The position numbers and the translations under genes were made by a program. Shown piece after piece: positions 6,343 to 7,920 of a DNA stretch of 7,920 nt. Source of the DNA: Clostridia bacterium. Lineage in GTDB: Bacteria; Bacillota; Clostridia; Oscillospirales; Ruminococcaceae. The stretch's first letter is position 1. Every line of letters begins with the position of its first letter. The notes under the pieces were generated by a model. That model had not been told where the DNA came from, ran no database searches, and saw only the letters and a list, made by a program, of their open reading frames with translations. The stretch covers positions 1 to 7,920 of the forward strand of contig QKDG01000145.1 in assembly GCA_003246805.1 (NCBI GenBank). Reading direction: 5' to 3'.

Positions 6343-6379
6343 ACCGGCATGTGTTTCTGATATTTTAGGAGGAAATTAA

Positions 6380-6979
6380 ATGAAAAACAAAGTATTAACC
6401 GTAAGAAACATGAGCCTTATAGCTTTATTGTCAGTAATTGCAACACTGGTAATGCTGCTTGAATTCCCGTTGTGGTTTGCACCAGGGTTTTATATGCTTG
6501 ACCTTAGTGAAGTAGTTGTACTTATAGGTGCTTTTGCTTTGGGCCCAATAGCCGGAGTAATTATAGAATTTATTAAAATCCTGCTCAATTTTCTTATCAA
6601 TGGTTCTATAACAGGTGGAATTGGTGAGCTTGCAAATTTTTTGATAGGCTGTTCATTTATTGCCCCTGCATCAATAGTATATCAAAAAAGAAAAACATTA
6701 AAAGGCGCGGTTGTTGGCTTAACGATTGGCACCTTATTGATGGCAATAGCAGGCGGATTGGTGAATTATTATGTACTTCTGCCTTTGTATTCAACACTAA
6801 TGGGGTATCCGATAAGCGCTTTTGTTGAAATGGGCACAAAAGTAAACGGCCTGGTTAAAGATACATTTACATTGATAGTTTTTGCAACAATGCCATTTAA
6901 TATAGTAAAGGGAATAATTTCATCAGTTATTACACTAATAATATATAAAAAGGTATCTGCAATAATAAAAAAACAATAA
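6380..6979 (+). CDS. ribU: Riboflavin ECF transporter substrate-binding protein RibU
   Basis: RibU is the membrane S-component that captures riboflavin for an energy-coupling-factor transporter; the shared ATPase/EcfT module is encoded elsewhere. The 199-residue product is hydrophobic with about six predicted membrane segments. Family motifs are visible: LLEFPLWFAPGFYMLDLSEV (about 26-45), LIGAFALGPIAGVIIEFIK (48-66), the TGGIGELANFLIG loop (78-90) and MPFNIVKG (171-178), with a short basic C-terminus. The ATG at 6380 follows AGGAGG (6367-6372) with 7-nt spacing. The FMN riboswitch and terminator directly upstream independently support a flavin role and feedback repression when FMN is plentiful. 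No riboflavin biosynthesis gene accompanies it, so the strain could depend on uptake, but that needs the whole genome. A hairpin follows 20 nt after the stop. Confidence 0.96.
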   Translation: MKNKVLTVRNMSLIALLSVIATLVMLLEFPLWFAPGFYMLDLSEVVVLIGAFALGPIAGVIIEFIKILLNFLINGSITGGIGELANFLIGCSFIAPASIVYQKRKTLKGAVVGLTIGTLLMAIAGGLVNYYVLLPLYSTLMGYPISAFVEMGTKVNGLVKDTFTLIVFATMPFNIVKGIISSVITLIIYKKVSAIIKKQ

Positions 6980-6998
6980 ATTGCTTTTATAAAAGATT

Positions 6999-7023
6999 TG
7001 CATAGGCTTTTTTAGCCTGTGCA
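6999..7023 (+). terminator. Terminator-like hairpin after ribU (copy 1)
   Basis: GCATAGGCT (7000-7008) pairs with AGCCTGTGC (7014-7022) around a T5 loop, with one G-U pair and an extra T-A closing pair. It lies 20 nt after the ribU stop but has no T tract behind it (CATCAGAG follows), so it would terminate poorly alone. It is an exact copy of the hairpin at 7145-7170. Confidence 0.6.
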
Positions 7024-7063
7024 TCAGAGTGTCGAAAAACTATGATTTTTGATGCGAAGGGGT

Positions 7064-7089
7064 GTGGGGGCGACCGCAAAGCCCCCGCA
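7064..7089 (+). other. GC-rich hairpin in the core of the repeat unit
   Basis: TGTGGGGGC (7063-7071) pairs with GCCCCCGCA (7081-7089) over a 9-nt loop, with one G-U pair. It is the most GC-rich spot in the window, and the following sequence is not T-rich, so it is not a usual terminator. Confidence 0.6.
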
Positions 7090-7143
7090 AATATGTGCTT
7101 AAATTTATAATAGAATTGCAGAAAAGAGTTTTTCAACAAGCTG

Positions 7144-7178
7144 ATGCATAGGCTTTTTTAGCCTGTGCATTTTTTATT
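7144..7178 (+). terminator. Intrinsic terminator (copy 2 of the duplicated hairpin)
   Basis: ATGCATAGGCT (7144-7154) pairs with AGCCTGTGCAT (7160-7170) around a T5 loop, 11 bp with one G-U pair, and runs into TTTTTTATT. Unlike copy 1 it has the T tract of a working terminator, so it is the likely end of the ribU transcript. Confidence 0.85.
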
Positions 7179-7219
7179 GGAAAAAATAATGTTACAAAAG
7201 TTACAATTTGGTATATATA

Positions 7220-7248
7220 TTTACATTTGAAAAGAAATATGATAAAAT
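7220..7248 (+). promoter_or_regulatory. Sigma-A promoter for the glycosyltransferase gene
   Basis: TTTACA (7220-7225) and TAAAAT (7243-7248) are 17 nt apart, each matching consensus at five of six positions, and lie about 40 nt before the start codon and downstream of the ribU terminator. The region is very AT-rich, which lowers certainty. Confidence 0.65.
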
Positions 7249-7285
7249 TTGATAGGATTATTAAAATTTAATTAATGGAGGATAT

Positions 7286-7920
7286 ATGCAAGTTTCAATT
7301 ATTCTACCGTCTTTAAACCCTGATGAAAAGCTGTTAAAGGTTGTTAACGGATTAATAGCAAAAGGCTTTGATGATATTATTATTATTAATGACGGCAGTG
7401 AGAAAAATCATTGCGAACCATTTGACACAGCAAATAAAATGCCACAATGCACTGTTCTTACCCATGAGGTAAATAAAGGAAAAGGCAGGGCACTCAAAAC
7501 TGGGTTTGAGTATTTTATTAATAACAGAAGTGATAAAATTGGCGTAGTGACAGTAGATGGTGATAACCAGCATCATCCTGATGATATTTATAAATGCGCG
7601 GAACGAATGATTAGCAACCCGGAACAAATTGTTCTTGGAGCAAGAGATTTCTCACAGAGCCATATTCCTAAAAAAAGCAAATTTGGCAACCGAATTACTT
7701 CCGGCATATTTAAATTTGCATGTGGCATAAACATTTCTGATACCCAGACTGGGCTTAGAGCAATTCCTTTAAAGTATCTACATATTTTTATGAACACTTT
7801 TGGTGAACGCTTTGAATATGAAACCAATATGCTTCTTGAAATGAAGGAGAATCATATCCCCTTTGTTGAAGAAAAAATACAGACAATTTACATAGAAGAC
7901 AATAAAACATCTCATTTTAA
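7286..7920 (+). CDS. Family 2 glycosyltransferase (DPM1/polyprenyl-phosphate type), 3'-truncated
   Basis: The frame is open from the ATG at 7286 to the window end, giving 211 residues with the C-terminus missing. It follows GGAGG (7277-7281). The fold is GT-A: VSIILPSLNPDEKL at the N-terminus, IIIINDGS (D36), HEVNKGKGRALKTGF, and then VTVDGDNQHHPDDI, where D91 and D93 form the DxD-type metal and nucleotide-sugar site. The segments LGARDFSQSHIPKKSKFGNRI and DTQTGLRAIP, and FEYETNMLLEM, are typical of dolichol- or undecaprenyl-phosphate glycosyltransferases of the DPM1 class, which move a sugar onto a lipid carrier at the inner membrane face for cell-envelope glycans. The sugar and lipid cannot be read from sequence. 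Many relatives carry or adjoin a GtrA-type membrane part, which would lie beyond this window. Confidence 0.88.
   Translation, partial: MQVSIILPSLNPDEKLLKVVNGLIAKGFDDIIIINDGSEKNHCEPFDTANKMPQCTVLTHEVNKGKGRALKTGFEYFINNRSDKIGVVTVDGDNQHHPDDIYKCAERMISNPEQIVLGARDFSQSHIPKKSKFGNRITSGIFKFACGINISDTQTGLRAIPLKYLHIFMNTFGERFEYETNMLLEMKENHIPFVEEKIQTIYIEDNKTSHF

Larger units (their letters stand above)
6999..7170. repeat. Composite palindromic repeat unit filling the gap after ribU (MITE- or REP-like)
   Basis: The 306-nt gap from 6980 to 7285 has no gene. Most of it is one structured unit. A 26-bp sequence is present twice exactly (6999-7024 and 7145-7170), each copy itself a hairpin. Just inside lie 21-bp inverted arms, 7021-7041 and 7127-7147, matching at 18 of 21 positions; they include GTCGAAAAACT and its near complement AGTTTTTCAAC. 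The centre holds a GC-rich hairpin (7064-7089) unlike the surrounding AT-rich DNA. No coding frame or transposase is present. The form resembles a small non-autonomous mobile or REP-like element; multi-copy status cannot be shown from one window. Confidence 0.65.

Noticed and set aside
7063..7134. tRNA or other structured RNA gene in the GC-rich core
   Set aside because: A single strong hairpin is present, with no cloverleaf, T-loop consensus or dedicated promoter.
6999..7170. CRISPR array or insertion sequence in the gap after ribU
   Set aside because: There are only two repeat copies with one non-standard spacer, and no transposase frame; a palindromic repeat unit fits better.
7352..7827. 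Two minus-strand open frames in the last 600 bases
   Set aside because: They are antisense to the glycosyltransferase, whose DGD and DTQTGLRAIP motifs are convincing.

Overview
The window is an AT-rich stretch of a low-GC Gram-positive chromosome, most likely a Clostridia-class Firmicute, perhaps in the Oscillospirales/Ruminococcaceae. The evidence is strong GGAGG-type ribosome binding sites, consensus sigma-A promoters, the order aroQ - Xaa-Pro peptidase - efp (the same order as yqhS-yqhT-efp in Bacillus), a YqeG-family phosphatase, a clostridial-type acidic zinc-ribbon protein after efp, and an FMN riboswitch in front of a RibU transporter. All genes I can support are on the + strand. This is mostly housekeeping DNA; no phage, IS, CRISPR or defence system is visible.

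Layout. Positions 2-1712 hold the last two thirds of leuS (leucyl-tRNA synthetase), whose frame breaks near 500-511, where roughly 14 nt seem to be missing relative to the family. A near-perfect promoter (1741-1769) then drives rpsU (ribosomal protein S21), which ends at a strong intrinsic terminator (2044-2071). Next comes a tight block: a YqeG HAD phosphatase (2099-2578), an endonuclease IV-like TIM barrel (2592-3479), aroQ (3454-3888, overlapping the previous gene by 26 nt) and an M24 Xaa-Pro peptidase (3896-4963). A promoter at 4971-4999 serves efp (5057-5614) and the following acidic zinc-ribbon protein (5662-6102).

Positions 6133-6357 are a 5' leader with an FMN aptamer, an intrinsic terminator and candidate alternative pairings, controlling the riboflavin uptake protein RibU (6380-6979). 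The 306-nt gap after ribU holds a palindromic repeat unit of about 170 bp: two identical terminator-like hairpins flank an inverted-repeat core with a GC-rich hairpin. A promoter at 7220-7248 then starts a family 2 glycosyltransferase that runs off the window end.

Functionally, translation genes dominate (leuS, rpsU, efp). The Xaa-Pro peptidase and EF-P both deal with proline-containing peptides, and the FMN leader plus RibU form a self-contained feedback unit. The items most worth a second look are the leuS frame break, the two-way pairing potential of the FMN leader, the composite repeat after ribU, and the uncharacterised acidic protein behind efp.
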